Part shown: piece after piece, positions 53,011 to 60,719 of the stretch
How positions within the stretch are numbered: the first letter of the stretch is position 1
Layout of the letters: each line of letters opens with the position of its first letter
Origin: Paraburkholderia nodosa
Lineage (GTDB): Bacteria > Pseudomonadota > Gammaproteobacteria > Burkholderiales > Burkholderiaceae
NCBI RefSeq assembly: GCF_001718195.1
Contig: NZ_MCNV01000004.1
Span: forward strand, 310,001 to 374,000
Direction of reading: 5' to 3'
Length of the DNA stretch: 64,000 bases
The notes under the pieces: generated by a model
What the model was told of the DNA's origin: nothing
What the model saw: only the letters and a program-made list of their open reading frames with translations
Database searches by the model: none
Made by a program: the position numbers and the translations under genes

Positions 53011-53718
53011 ATGACACGGCTTGCACGGCACTACGTCCCAGAACAACCGCAGCACGTTATCTTGCAGGGGCTCAAAGGGCCCGCATTCCTCGACGAAGGA
53101 GACTACCTTTACTTCCTCGCCTGCCTCGCGGACGCCGCGCGCGTCGCCGATCTGGCAGTCCACGCGTGGGTGCTGATGCCCGACGCGGTGCAGTTCCTCG
53201 TCACGCCTTCATACGAGTCGAGCGTAGCCATGGCGATGCAGGCGGTTTGCCGTCGCTATGTCGAGACATTCAACCGCCGCCATGGACGCCGCGGTGCGAT
53301 GTGGCGTGGCGAGTACCGGGCAACCGTGATCGAACCCGACCGCTATTTCCTGCTCGCGAGCCAGGTCATCGATCATGCGCCGGCGCGCAACCGCCTCGTG
53401 GCAGAGCCGGGCAACTATCCGTGGTCGAGCTACACGCACCACGTCGGGCTGCGTGTCGACAGGTTCGTCAAGGATCATCCGCTCTATCGCGCGCTCGGCG
53501 ATACGCCGTTCGAACGGCACGAGTCTTACCGCGACCTGGGCGCACAGCCTCTCGACGAAGCCGAGGTCAATAACCTGATGCGGGCGACGCTCGAGGGCTG
53601 GGTGCTCGGCAGCGCCGCCTATTGCGAATGGGCGGCGCAGACAGCCAACCGGCGCTTGATGCCGTTGCTGCTGCGCGACCGGCCGGCCAAGGTTCGCAGG
53701 GCTAGCGCCCACGCATGA
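53011..53718 (+). CDS. REP-associated tyrosine transposase homologue lacking catalytic residues
   Basis: A 235-residue Y1_Tnp/RayT-family protein. The fold marks are HYVPEQPQHVILQG, NRRHGRRGAMWRGEYRATVIE, ARNRLVAEPGNYPWSSY and HPLYRALG. The HUH metal motif, normally PNHVHLL after HAYVLM, reads HAWVLMPDAVQFLV, so both metal-binding His are Ala and Gln. The catalytic Tyr in RYIELNP is replaced (QVIDHAP). The protein is full length with high GC3, so it looks kept for another function such as DNA or RNA binding. It has no flanking inverted repeats that I can see. Confidence 0.82.
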   Translation: MTRLARHYVPEQPQHVILQGLKGPAFLDEGDYLYFLACLADAARVADLAVHAWVLMPDAVQFLVTPSYESSVAMAMQAVCRRYVETFNRRHGRRGAMWRGEYRATVIEPDRYFLLASQVIDHAPARNRLVAEPGNYPWSSYTHHVGLRVDRFVKDHPLYRALGDTPFERHESYRDLGAQPLDEAEVNNLMRATLEGWVLGSAAYCEWAAQTANRRLMPLLLRDRPAKVRRASAHA

Positions 53719-53749
53719 CGAGGGACAGTGGGCTAGCCGCACAGCGGGG

Positions 53750-53988
53750 GTGGTCGTTCGTCCTGATGGGTCGATCGTCTACGAGATCCATCCGGACGGG
53801 GATCGTTCGCCGGCCATCCGCGTACGGCGTACCTGGGTCCTGGCTACGAATACTGGCACAACGTGTATGGCACGCCGGCTTCCGAACAACCGGGCACGAC
53901 GCAGACATCCGTGCCGATGTTCGTGGCCGAAATCCACTTCCAGGCAGCGGTGACGGTCATCGCCAGCCGCAGTGCGGGCTGCCGATGA
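53750..53988 (+). pseudogene. Probable frameshifted remnant of a small unknown gene
   Basis: Two adjoining frames look coding by codon usage. The first, from GTG 53750, reads VVRPDGSIVYEIHPDGD to about 53820. The second, in another frame from about 53830, reads YLGPGYEYWHNVYGTPASE and continues to a stop at 53986-53988. Neither alone looks complete. A single frameshift near 53820-53830 would fuse them into a protein of about 80 residues. I do not recognise the family; the call is tentative. Confidence 0.35.
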
Positions 53989-54019
53989 CCGCGGATAACG
54001 AAGCCGTGTCGCCTGACGG

Positions 54020-54700
54020 CTAGCCGCCGAGCGCAATGATCGCCATCGTCAGCACGATCCCAAGCAGCATCATCGCGAAGCCCGCTTTCATCGCGCCCGC
54101 GCCGGTGTAGCGTCCGAGCGCGAATCCGGCGGCGAAGAGCATCGCGAGCGTGAGTATGCGTGAGATGACGAGCGCCGCTACGTGATCCCTCACGAGGATA
54201 AAGGGCAGGGCAACCGGGAACGTCGATACGACCACGAGCAGAAAAACGCTCACTGCCCCAAGAAAGTCATCGCGCTTGAAATGCGCGCGAGGTGGCAGCG
54301 TAGGCGCCGCGGCGAGGCGCGCGCGAATCAGCTCGAGTTCTTCGTCGTCGACGAGCGGTTCCAGCGCCGTCGGCAATGCGTCGCGCAACGCCCGCACGGC
54401 CGCGGCGCGGTCTGGTTCGCGTTTCACGGTCAGGGCGAGTGTCAGGCGCTGTCCGCGATCCGCGAGCGTGCGGACGAGATACATCACGGCGTCTGCGAGG
54501 CCCCAGGCGAGATTGCATCCGAGGGCGGCCAGGAACAGTTTGCGGCCGGCGTCCTCGCCCGCTGTGACCGCCTTGACGGCGCCGACGAAAGTCAACGCCA
54601 TGAACAGGCCAAAGCACAGTTCGGTCACGCGCTCGACGGTGTTGAGTACGGGCTCGCGCTTTTCGGCCGCGTTTTGCTGTGTCGGGGTAGTGGTATTCAT
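54020..54700 (-). CDS. VIT1/CCC1-type membrane protein
   Basis: A 226-residue membrane protein with about five helices. ERVTELCFGLFMALTFVGAVKAV opens the first helix, LGCNLAWGLADAVMYLV the second, and LGAVSVFLLVVVSTFPVALPFIL the third, the pattern of VIT1/CCC1 iron/manganese transporters. AAGAGG precedes the ATG by five bases. It follows the SulP gene by 29 bp on the same strand, so the two probably share a transcript. The substrate metal is unproven. Confidence 0.8.
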   Translation of the reverse strand: MNTTTPTQQNAAEKREPVLNTVERVTELCFGLFMALTFVGAVKAVTAGEDAGRKLFLAALGCNLAWGLADAVMYLVRTLADRGQRLTLALTVKREPDRAAAVRALRDALPTALEPLVDDEELELIRARLAAAPTLPPRAHFKRDDFLGAVSVFLLVVVSTFPVALPFILVRDHVAALVISRILTLAMLFAAGFALGRYTGAGAMKAGFAMMLLGIVLTMAIIALGG

Positions 54701-54729
54701 ATGGCCTCTTGCAAAAAGTAGATAAGCGC

Positions 54730-56481
54730 TCAGGGCGTTCTCTGTCCAGGGTGCCTACTGGCAGACGATACGTCATCGCGCGCAATGGCATGCTGCGCCT
54801 CCCACCACGCGGCTAGCGCCTGTTCGAGATTGAGAAACATGCGCTCGTGTCCAAGCACGCTGCCGAGCGGCGCCTTCTCGAGCACGGCAAAGACATCGGG
54901 ATTGAGGCCCACGACCCAGACTTCGATTCCACTCTCGCGACACTTCTTCTCGGCCTCGGTCAGCATCTTCAATGCTGTGTACTCCACATCGAATACGGCC
55001 CGCATATCGAGCGCCATGACCCTGGGGCGCGTCTGGGCGAGGAGCGGCATGATCTTGTGCACGATGTTGGAGGCGTTGAGAAAGAAAATTCGTCCCTCGG
55101 GCCGCAGGAGCAGCAGTCCGGGAAAGTCCTCGTCGTCCGGATGCTCGTCCGATACCGGACGGAATACGTTCGTGCCGCGTTTGCGCCGCAGCACGTACAC
55201 AGGGGGATCGGACACCTGATGGGCGAGTGCCACCAGCGATACGACGATGGCGATCAGGATGCCTTGCAGCGTGCCGAGCAGCACGACGCCCACCAGCGCC
55301 ACGACCGCCCAGACAAACTCGGTGCGCCGGATGGCGAGGATCGCGCGGAAGTCCTCCGGATTGAGCAGGCCGATCGAATAGACGATCACCACGGCAGCGA
55401 GCGTGGCATGCGGCATGAGTCCGATGACGGGCGCGAGCAGCACCATGGTGCCGAGCGTCACGGCCGCGGTGGCGAGTTCGGCCAGTTGCGAGTGCGCACC
55501 GGCCAGCCGGTTGACGGCCGTCTGGGTCGTCCCGCCGCCCGCGGGCATCGAGCCGAACAGCGCGCCCAACGCATTGCCCAGGCCCGTCGCCAGCAGTTCG
55601 CGGTTCGGCAGCGGAACGGGTTCCCCGCTGAGCGCGAATGCGCGCCCTGAAGCAATCGTTTCGGTAAAACTCATCAGGGCAATGCCCACCGCCGCCGGCC
55701 AGAGCGCGTCGATCAGGGAAAGATCGGGCATCACGAACGAAGGCAATCCGGTCGGGATCTCGCCGACGATCTCCACGCCGTACCGCTGCACGCCGGCGAA
55801 AGCGACACACGCTATGCCGAGCGCCACGGCAATGAGCGGGGCGGGGGACTTCGGATACCAGTGTTCGAGCGCGACCAGCACGGCGATCGTCAGTGCGCCC
55901 ATGGCAACTGTCGCCATCGACGCATGGGGAAGCCCGGCAGCGAGCGCATATACGTTATGAAAGAACGATCCTTTCACGACGTGAATGCCAATCAGTTTCG
56001 GCAGTTGATCGAGCACGATGACGATGGCGATGCCGGCCTTGAAGCCCGTCAACACGGGCTCGGAAATGAAGTTCGCGACAAACCCCAGCCTGAGCAAGGC
56101 CGCGAGAACGAGGAAGAGGCCGACGAGCAGCGTGAGTGTGGCGGTCGCGATGACCAGTTGGGCGGTGTTGCCATCGGGCGCAACCTGACCGAGCGCGGCC
56201 GCGCTAAGAATGGCCAGCGTCGCGCTGGTGCTGACGCTCAGTGGCCTTGACGTACCGAAGAGCGCGTAGATCACCATCGGCACGAACGCCGTGTAGAGCC
56301 CGGTCTCGACGGGCAGTCCGGCAACGCTCGCGTAAGCCATCGCTTTCGGCAACACGACAGCCGCCGCCGTGACGCCCGCAACGATGTCGGGTTTGATCCA
56401 CGATGTCCGGTAGTCGCGTACCCATTCGAGAACGGGAAGACGAAAGCCGGATTTGCGGTGCGACGCGGGCTGATCGCGCAT
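54730..56481 (-). CDS. SulP-family anion transporter with STAS domain
   Basis: A 583-residue SulP (SLC26-type) carrier. It has 12-14 helices, with the signature PKAMAYASVAGLPVETGLYTAFVPMVIYALFGTSR near residue 45 and FGSMPAGGGTTQTAVN near 300. The C-terminal STAS domain spans about 440-560 (IFFLNASNIVHKIMPLL, VMALDMRAVFDVEYTALKML). It would move sulfate, bicarbonate or another anion. ATG at 56481 follows GGAGG; an ATG at 56523 is less likely. It is divergent from the DUF3141 gene. Confidence 0.9.
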   Translation of the reverse strand: MRDQPASHRKSGFRLPVLEWVRDYRTSWIKPDIVAGVTAAAVVLPKAMAYASVAGLPVETGLYTAFVPMVIYALFGTSRPLSVSTSATLAILSAAALGQVAPDGNTAQLVIATATLTLLVGLFLVLAALLRLGFVANFISEPVLTGFKAGIAIVIVLDQLPKLIGIHVVKGSFFHNVYALAAGLPHASMATVAMGALTIAVLVALEHWYPKSPAPLIAVALGIACVAFAGVQRYGVEIVGEIPTGLPSFVMPDLSLIDALWPAAVGIALMSFTETIASGRAFALSGEPVPLPNRELLATGLGNALGALFGSMPAGGGTTQTAVNRLAGAHSQLAELATAAVTLGTMVLLAPVIGLMPHATLAAVVIVYSIGLLNPEDFRAILAIRRTEFVWAVVALVGVVLLGTLQGILIAIVVSLVALAHQVSDPPVYVLRRKRGTNVFRPVSDEHPDDEDFPGLLLLRPEGRIFFLNASNIVHKIMPLLAQTRPRVMALDMRAVFDVEYTALKMLTEAEKKCRESGIEVWVVGLNPDVFAVLEKAPLGSVLGHERMFLNLEQALAAWWEAQHAIARDDVSSASRHPGQRTP

Positions 56482-56923
56482 GATGCTGTGGCCTCCAGGG
56501 GCAGAAACACGACCGACGCACATCTACGTCGAATGTCTCACCGTTACTTCCCCGTGGGCTACTGCATTCAACATGCTGAAGCGGAAATTTGACGAATCCC
56601 ATGTTGTTGATCAAGCGTCAATCGGACTTTGGTCCTACTGCTGCAAGGGCAATCGTTACGGCGGGGTATGGGCCGATGGTCCTATAGAGAAAGCACGCGA
56701 GCGGCTGCACGATTCAGTTCGTGCAGACGGAATCGTCGCCGGCCCGGCGCGGCGCCGTAACGAACCTGTCACGTGCGTCTGCCAGTGTCTGGAGAGATAG
56801 CAGCCATGCCGGCCTTTACGGCTACGCGCGCGACTGCCCAGCATATTCGTAAGCATTCCTTTCATTCAATCGAGGCGGCGGAGGTGGCTTTTGCCACCCC
56901 TTCGCGGACCAGAAGGTGATGCC
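56482..56923. promoter_or_regulatory. Divergent control region of SulP and DUF3141 operons
   Basis: A 442-bp non-coding stretch. TTGATCAAGCGTCAA at 56607-56621 resembles an FNR/FixK half-site pair but has one base too many in the spacer, so it is only a weak candidate. A perfect hairpin GGTGGCTTTTGCCACC lies at 56884-56899, just before the DUF3141 ribosome site AGAAGGTGA. No gene is visible. Confidence 0.4.
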
Positions 56924-59314
56924 ATGACCGACCTAGCCAATCAATATGCGCGTTGCCAGGAGATCGGCGGCAAAGTTGCCCGGCTCCTCGCCAGGCGATC
57001 GGAACTAGCGCAAACCCAATTCAGTCAGCGTTTAGCGGATGCGACTGGGCGGCTGGTCGAAAGCGATAAACCCGCTTCGGCGAGCCCAGCATGGGCAACC
57101 GCGCTGGACCCCTGGGCCGGCTACCGCTACGCGGTGGATGTCGCCGAGCGGTCCGTGCTCTTCTGGGACACCTTGCGCCAGCGCGGCAATGGCTTCGTCG
57201 AGCAGGCCCGCAACGGTCTTCGGCCAGTCCTCCATTTCGGCCACGAACTCGTGATCGACGGCCGGAAGCTGGCGCGGCCGGTCAACTACGCGCTGGTGCG
57301 CCTGCTGCCGCCCGACGGTGTGGTCATCGACGTTAGCAAGCGTCCTTATGTGATCATCGACCCGCGTGCGGGCCACGGTCCGGGCATCGGCGGCTTCAAG
57401 GACGATTCACAGGCCGGTGTTGCGCTCAAGGCGGGCCACTCCGTGTATTTCGTCATCTTCTTTCGCGATCCGGAGCCTGGCCAGACCCTGCTCGATGTCT
57501 GTGCGGCGGAAGCGCAATTCGTCAAGAAGGTGTGCGAACTGCACCCGGACAGCCCGAAGCCGGCGATCGTCGGCAACTGCCAGGGCGGCTGGGCCGCCAT
57601 GATGCTCGCGAGTTCCGACCCGGACCATACGGGGCCGCTCGTCATCAACGGCGCGCCGATGTCCTACTGGAGCGGCGCGTGGAGCGAAGGCGAGGGCGAC
57701 AACCCCATGCGCTATTGCGGCGGCATGCTGGGCGGTACCTGGCTCGCGTCGCTGACGGCCGATCTCGGCAACGGCAAGTTCGACGGCGCCCATCTCGTGC
57801 AGAATTTCGAGAATCTCAATCCCGCCAACAGCCTATGGGACAAGTACTACCACCTGTTCGACAACGCCGATACCGAGCCGCCGCGCTTCCTCGACTTCGA
57901 GCGCTGGTGGGGCGGCTATTACCTGATGAACCGCGAGGAGATCGAGTGGATCACGCGCAACCTGTTCGTCGGTAACACGCTCTGGTCGGGCGAAGTTCGA
58001 GGTCTCAACGGGACGGCGTTCGATCTGCGGGAAATCAAGTCGCCGATCATTCTGTTCGCTTCGCTGGGCGACAACATCACGCCGCCTCAACAGGCATTCA
58101 ACTGGGTCGCCGACATTTACGGCAGCACGGAAGAAATCAAGGCGCGCGGTCAGGTGATCGTAGGACTCGTGCACCAGAGCATCGGCCACCTCGGCATTTT
58201 CGTTTCGGGCAAGGTCGCGAAGAAGGAGCATCGGCAGATCGCCTCCGTGCTCGAAGCGATCGAAGCGTTCCCGCCTGGTCTTTACGGCATGGAGATTGCC
58301 GAGCGTCGGGGCGAAGACGGAGAAACGGCATACGACGTGTCATTCCGCGAGTATCGGCTCGAAGAGATTGCCGCGCGCCTGAACCGCTTCGAGCGTAGCG
58401 ACGAACAGCCGTTCGAGGCCGTCAAGCGCGTATCGGAGTTGAACCAGCGTGCGTACGAGCTGTTCCTGCAACCGTGGGTACGGATGTGGTCGAACGAAAC
58501 GACAGCGAATCTGCAGCGGCAGTTTCATCCGCTTCGCGCGCAGCGCTGGGCGCTTTCGGATCTGAATCCGTGGCTCGCCTGGCTTGGGCCTGCTGCCGAG
58601 GCAGTCAGGGCAAAGCGGCATGCCGAAGTCCACGAAGAGACGCGGTTGAGGGAGTTCGAGCACTACGGTTCGGAGATGTTCAGTGCATCGCTCGACTTCT
58701 ATCGCGCGATGCGCGACGCCATGACGGAGAGCGCGTTCTTTTCCTTCTACGGGAACCTGTACACCGTCGAACGCGGTGAAGAGGCGCAAGCCAGGCCCGC
58801 CGCGGCTGCCGGAGACCCCCGCGATCTGCCGTACGTGAGGGACGCGTTGGCGTCGATGACCGAAGGCGGCTACACGGAGGCGCTGGCTCGCGCCGCCTGC
58901 CTGCTCGCGCGCCGGGGCGAGCCGCTCCCGCTCGCGCGGCTCGCGCTGCGCCACGAACTCGCGAAGGATTACGCCGCTTATTTGCCTCAGCTGCCGGGCG
59001 ACCAATGGCGGCGCGTGCGCGGCGAGCAGGAAATCATCGTGCGTTACGAGCCGGAACAGGCGCTCGCCACGCTGCCGCATCTGCTGGCCGACCCGCAAGA
59101 CCGGGAGAAGCTGCTTGAACTGGCCGAGAAGCTGCTGGACGACAAGCGCGTGCAGGAAGCCGGGCCGACCGCTGCCCAGCTCAGCATGCTCGACAAGATC
59201 CGTTCGTCGCTGCCGCTGGAACGCACACCGGCGGTAAGCACAGTCGGAGCCATGCATGAGGTTCCCGAGGCGCCGCCCACTCGCGTGGCGCCCGATCTCA
59301 AGGAGGCGTCGTGA
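56924..59314 (+). CDS. DUF3141 protein (PHB-synthase-like alpha/beta hydrolase)
   Basis: A 796-residue protein of the DUF3141 family. The N-terminal 550 residues form a PhaC-like hydrolase: VIDVSKRPYVIIDPRAGHGPGIGGFKDDS, VGNCQGGWAAMM (nucleophile elbow with Cys in place of Ser), ITPPQQAFNWV and HQSIGHLGIFVSGKV (His). The C-terminal part carries further helices. The precise reaction is unknown. It is widely found beside phosphate acetyltransferase and acetate kinase. The ATG at 56924 follows AGAAGGTGA. Its stop overlaps the small frame at 59311 (GTGA). Confidence 0.9.
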   Translation: MTDLANQYARCQEIGGKVARLLARRSELAQTQFSQRLADATGRLVESDKPASASPAWATALDPWAGYRYAVDVAERSVLFWDTLRQRGNGFVEQARNGLRPVLHFGHELVIDGRKLARPVNYALVRLLPPDGVVIDVSKRPYVIIDPRAGHGPGIGGFKDDSQAGVALKAGHSVYFVIFFRDPEPGQTLLDVCAAEAQFVKKVCELHPDSPKPAIVGNCQGGWAAMMLASSDPDHTGPLVINGAPMSYWSGAWSEGEGDNPMRYCGGMLGGTWLASLTADLGNGKFDGAHLVQNFENLNPANSLWDKYYHLFDNADTEPPRFLDFERWWGGYYLMNREEIEWITRNLFVGNTLWSGEVRGLNGTAFDLREIKSPIILFASLGDNITPPQQAFNWVADIYGSTEEIKARGQVIVGLVHQSIGHLGIFVSGKVAKKEHRQIASVLEAIEAFPPGLYGMEIAERRGEDGETAYDVSFREYRLEEIAARLNRFERSDEQPFEAVKRVSELNQRAYELFLQPWVRMWSNETTANLQRQFHPLRAQRWALSDLNPWLAWLGPAAEAVRAKRHAEVHEETRLREFEHYGSEMFSASLDFYRAMRDAMTESAFFSFYGNLYTVERGEEAQARPAAAAGDPRDLPYVRDALASMTEGGYTEALARAACLLARRGEPLPLARLALRHELAKDYAAYLPQLPGDQWRRVRGEQEIIVRYEPEQALATLPHLLADPQDREKLLELAEKLLDDKRVQEAGPTAAQLSMLDKIRSSLPLERTPAVSTVGAMHEVPEAPPTRVAPDLKEAS

Positions 59315-59388
59315 ATCGCGAATACGAAGAGTATGAGCGGCTTGTCCGCGGTCCGTCGTTGCTCGCCGGCGCGCGGGCGATAGGGTAG
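59311..59388 (+). pseudogene. 25-codon stub, probable remnant of phosphate acetyltransferase
   Basis: A frame starting GTG at 59311 with AGGAGG four bases upstream, overlapping the DUF3141 stop as GTGA. It reads VNREYEEYERLVR then GPSLLAGARAIG and stops at 59386-59388. The beginning resembles N-termini of bifunctional enoyl-CoA hydratase/phosphate acetyltransferase proteins that usually sit here, between DUF3141 and acetate kinase. The rest of such a gene is missing. Its ribosome site and its stop four bases before the acetate kinase ATG suggest it still couples translation of the two genes. The origin is inferred. Confidence 0.5.
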
Positions 59389-59392
59389 AACG

Positions 59393-60574
59393 ATGGCCGA
59401 CGTCATCCTCGTTCTCAATGCCGGTTCGTCGAGCATCAAGTTCAGCGCGTTCAATGCGCAGCCGGACGATCTGCCGCTTGTCATGCACGGCCAGATCGAA
59501 GGCCTGCTGTCGGCGCCGCGTTTCGTCGCGTTCGATGGGAAAAGCGTGCTGACAGGGAGTCACGATTGGGGCAATCAACCCCTCGGGCATGATGAGGCCG
59601 TTGCTCACATCGCCCAGTTCCTGCGCAGCCATCGCGACGGCAACCGCGTGGTCGCCGTCGGGCATCGCGTGGTGCATGGCGGCCGCGAGTTTTCGAAGCC
59701 CGTGGCCGTCACACCCGCTGTGCTGGACGCACTCGACAAGCTCGCGCCCCTCGCGCCGCTCCATCAGCCACATAACCTGAAGCCGATTCGTGTCATCGCC
59801 GGACGCGATCCTGAGCTGCCGCAAGTCGCCTGTTTCGACACGGCGTTTCATGCGACACAGCCTGCGCTTGCCTCGACGTTTGCGCTGCCGGCAGCGTTGA
59901 CGGAGCAAGGCGTGCGGCGCTACGGCTTCCACGGGCTGTCCTATGAGTACATCGCCAGCACGCTGCCCCATGTCGCTCCTGACGCAGCGAAAGGCCGCAC
60001 CGTCGTCGCGCATCTCGGCAATGGCGCGAGCATGTGTGCGATGGACGCGGGCAGGAGTGTGGCGAGCACGATGGGCTTCACCGCGCTCGATGGGCTGCCC
60101 ATGGGCACGCGCAGCGGCAATCTCGATCCCGGCGCGATTCTTTACCTGCTAGACGAACTGAAAATGGATACGCGCGGCGTCGAGGACCTGCTGTACCGCC
60201 GTTCGGGTCTGCTTGGGGTATCGGGTATTTCGGGCGACATGCGTACGCTGCTGGCGAGCCACGACGCGCGCGCCGCCTTCGCCGTCGAGTTGTACGCGTA
60301 TCGCATCGGACGCGAACTGGGATCGCTCGCCGCCGCGCTGCAGGGGCTCGACGCGCTGGTCTTCACCGCGGGCATCGGCGAGCACTCGCCGGAGATCCGG
60401 CGGCGGGCCTGCGAACAGGCTCGCTGGTGCGGAGTGGAAATCGACAGCAGGGCGAACGAAGCGGGCGGCCCCTGTATCAGCACGGCGTCGAGCAAGGTCT
60501 CGGTCTGGGTGATACCGACCAACGAAGAACTCATGATTGCGCGCCACACGCGTGAAGTAACGGGCGTTGCGTGA
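59393..60574 (+). CDS. ackA: Acetate kinase
   Basis: A 393-residue acetate kinase of standard length. The ASKHA motifs are present: VLNAGSSSIKF (phosphate 1), VGHRVVHGG, FDTAFHATQP, VAHLGNGASM, TMGFTALDGLPMGTRSG and FTAGIGEHSPEIRRRAC. It interconverts acetyl phosphate plus ADP with acetate plus ATP in the cytoplasm. Its own ribosome site is weak (no AGGAG before 59393), and the stub above ends four bases upstream, so it is probably coupled to it. With no adjacent phosphate acetyltransferase, it needs acetyl phosphate from elsewhere. Confidence 0.95.
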   Translation: MADVILVLNAGSSSIKFSAFNAQPDDLPLVMHGQIEGLLSAPRFVAFDGKSVLTGSHDWGNQPLGHDEAVAHIAQFLRSHRDGNRVVAVGHRVVHGGREFSKPVAVTPAVLDALDKLAPLAPLHQPHNLKPIRVIAGRDPELPQVACFDTAFHATQPALASTFALPAALTEQGVRRYGFHGLSYEYIASTLPHVAPDAAKGRTVVAHLGNGASMCAMDAGRSVASTMGFTALDGLPMGTRSGNLDPGAILYLLDELKMDTRGVEDLLYRRSGLLGVSGISGDMRTLLASHDARAAFAVELYAYRIGRELGSLAAALQGLDALVFTAGIGEHSPEIRRRACEQARWCGVEIDSRANEAGGPCISTASSKVSVWVIPTNEELMIARHTREVTGVA

Positions 60575-60719
60575 CACTGCCCGTTGCGAGGGAGAAGACG
60601 GATGAGCCAGAGCGTTCAACATCCGGGTTTTGCAGCGGCCATGGACATTTCATGCCGCGTTGAGTGAATTTTTTGTGACGCGGCTTTCGTCGCGCCGCCC
60701 GAGCGCGCCGTAGCACGGT

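Noticed and set aside
56607..56621. FNR/FixK box before the DUF3141 gene
   Set aside because: TTGAT and GTCAA halves are present, but the spacing is one base too long, so I did not list it as a separate site.
60575..60719. Terminator after acetate kinase
   Set aside because: CCGCGT/ACGCGG flank a T-run in a 17-base loop, which is not a terminator geometry.
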